NCBI GenBank assembly: GCA_913054055.1 | Contig: CAJXIT010000223.1 | Location: forward strand, 1 to 6,085 | Reading direction: 5' to 3' | From: an uncultured Thalassolituus sp. | Lineage (GTDB): Bacteria > Pseudomonadota > Gammaproteobacteria > Pseudomonadales > Oceanobacteraceae | Length of the DNA: 6,085 nt | Shown here: positions 5,346 through 6,085 of the stretch, piece by piece | Layout: every line of letters starts with the position of its first letter | Position numbering within the stretch: position 1 is the stretch's first letter | The notes under the pieces: generated by a model | What the model was told of the DNA's origin: nothing | Seen by the model: only the letters and a program-made list of their open reading frames with translations | The model's database searches: none | Made by a program: the position numbers and the translations under genes

Positions 5346-6085
5346 ATGGATGAATCTAGCTACACCATTCTCATTGCTGATGACAATATGTCAGATCGTA
5401 TGATCTTGACTGCCATTGTCAAAAAAATGGGGCATACTGTGCTATCAGCTTCAGACGGTGTAGAAGCAGTAGAGCAGTTCAAGGAGCATAATCCTGACAT
5501 AATCCTGCTTGATGTCATGATGCCTAATATGAATGGGCAAGAAGCTGCCGTTGAAATTAAAAAAATAGCCGCTGAAGATATGGTTCCCATTATCTTTTTG
5601 ACGTCACTTCAAGATGCACATGATCTCGCCGCCTGCCTTGAAAGCGGGGGAGACGATTTTCTATCCAAACCCTATAATCCTGTTATTTTAACCGCCAAAA
5701 TAAATGCATTTATTCGCATGTTAAAAATGCATAAGATTTTGCAGCAACAAAAAGATGTGATTACTGAAAACGCTGAACACTTATTAAATGAACAGCAAGT
5801 GGCCAGAGCAGTTTATGATAACGTGGCTCATAGCGGTTGCTTAGACTTACCCAACTTTAAATCTTTGCTTTCTCCTTTCTCTGTTTTTAATGGCGATGTG
5901 TTATTAGCCGCACGTAAGCCCTCTGGCAGCGTGCATGTATTATTGGGTGACTTTACCGGGCATGGATTACCTGCTGCAATTGGCGCCATGCCATTAGCTG
6001 AAATATTTTATGGTATGACCGCTAAAGGCTTCTTGATGGAAGAGATTCTGAGAGAGGTAAACAATAAGCTGAAAACGATTCTTCC
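5346..6085 (+). CDS. Response regulator with SpoIIE/PP2C-type serine phosphatase domain (HsbR/CrsR-like), 3' end cut by window
   Basis: A receiver-controlled phosphatase, expected to dephosphorylate the STAS protein encoded just upstream. 246 complete codons are present and the frame is open at the right edge. The receiver domain (about 6-125) has D12/D13, phosphoacceptor D56 in LLDVMMPNMNG, T86 and K108 in SKPY. A helical linker (about 126-155) leads into the PP2C/SpoIIE domain with FNGD (D184) and GDFTGHGLPAA (D202, G205-G207), the usual metal-binding acid and GHG signatures. The family relatives HsbR and CrsR carry a further C-terminal domain, often a HATPase-type serine kinase; whether it exists here cannot be seen. 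The start at 5346 gives a full receiver, but its ribosome site is weak (TGGG at 5334-5337). The gap to the STAS gene is 29 bases, indicating co-transcription. The phosphodonor could be the CheA of this cluster or a separate hybrid kinase. Confidence 0.93.
   Translation, partial: MDESSYTILIADDNMSDRMILTAIVKKMGHTVLSASDGVEAVEQFKEHNPDIILLDVMMPNMNGQEAAVEIKKIAAEDMVPIIFLTSLQDAHDLAACLESGGDDFLSKPYNPVILTAKINAFIRMLKMHKILQQQKDVITENAEHLLNEQQVARAVYDNVAHSGCLDLPNFKSLLSPFSVFNGDVLLAARKPSGSVHVLLGDFTGHGLPAAIGAMPLAEIFYGMTAKGFLMEEILREVNNKLKTIL

Noticed and set aside
5360..5590. Minus-strand open frame opposite the receiver domain
   Set aside because: The plus-strand frame here encodes a textbook receiver with all key residues; the antisense frame has no family features.

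Overview
The window holds six consecutive genes, all on the + strand and tightly packed, and looks like the downstream half of a chemotaxis (che) operon that runs into a partner-switching signalling pair. Protein family features, moderate and rather AT-leaning base composition, and short intergenic gaps point to a Gammaproteobacterium, probably a marine Oceanospirillales-, Alteromonadales- or Pseudomonas-related lineage. This is a judgement from protein resemblance; the sequence alone cannot name the species.

Layout: (1) positions 1-2394, a soluble-looking chemoreceptor with three PAS domains, tandem HAMP-like segments, a 36-heptad-type signalling domain and a C-terminal CheR-tethering pentapeptide. 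Its reading frame is open to the left edge, so the true start probably lies just outside. (2) 2408-3232, CheR methyltransferase. (3) 3234-3875, CheD deamidase. (4) 3890-4933, CheB methylesterase/deamidase, starting with GTG. (5) 5017-5316, a small STAS-domain anti-sigma-factor antagonist. (6) 5346 to the right edge, a response regulator fused to a SpoIIE/PP2C-type serine phosphatase, cut off by the window end.

How they work together: the receptor should control a CheA kinase through CheW. Neither gene is in the window, and both would be expected upstream. CheR adds and CheB removes methyl groups on the receptor, and CheD modifies receptor side chains, giving sensory adaptation. The STAS protein and the REC-PP2C phosphatase resemble HsbA/HsbR of Pseudomonas aeruginosa and CrsA/CrsR of Shewanella. 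In those systems a phosphorelay-controlled phosphatase dephosphorylates a STAS protein, which then switches binding partner, such as an anti-sigma factor. Their place directly behind cheB suggests that this chemosensory array may feed a sigma-factor or lifestyle switch (biofilm/motility) in addition to, or instead of, the flagellar motor; that last step is inference.

No RNA genes, mobile elements, CRISPR arrays or convincing terminators were seen. The longest non-coding gap is 83 bases (4934-5016), and no strong promoter could be recognised in it. The components belong to known families. The points that most deserve a second look are the recently duplicated PAS sensors, the all-glutamate first methylation helix, and the che-to-STAS/PP2C linkage.
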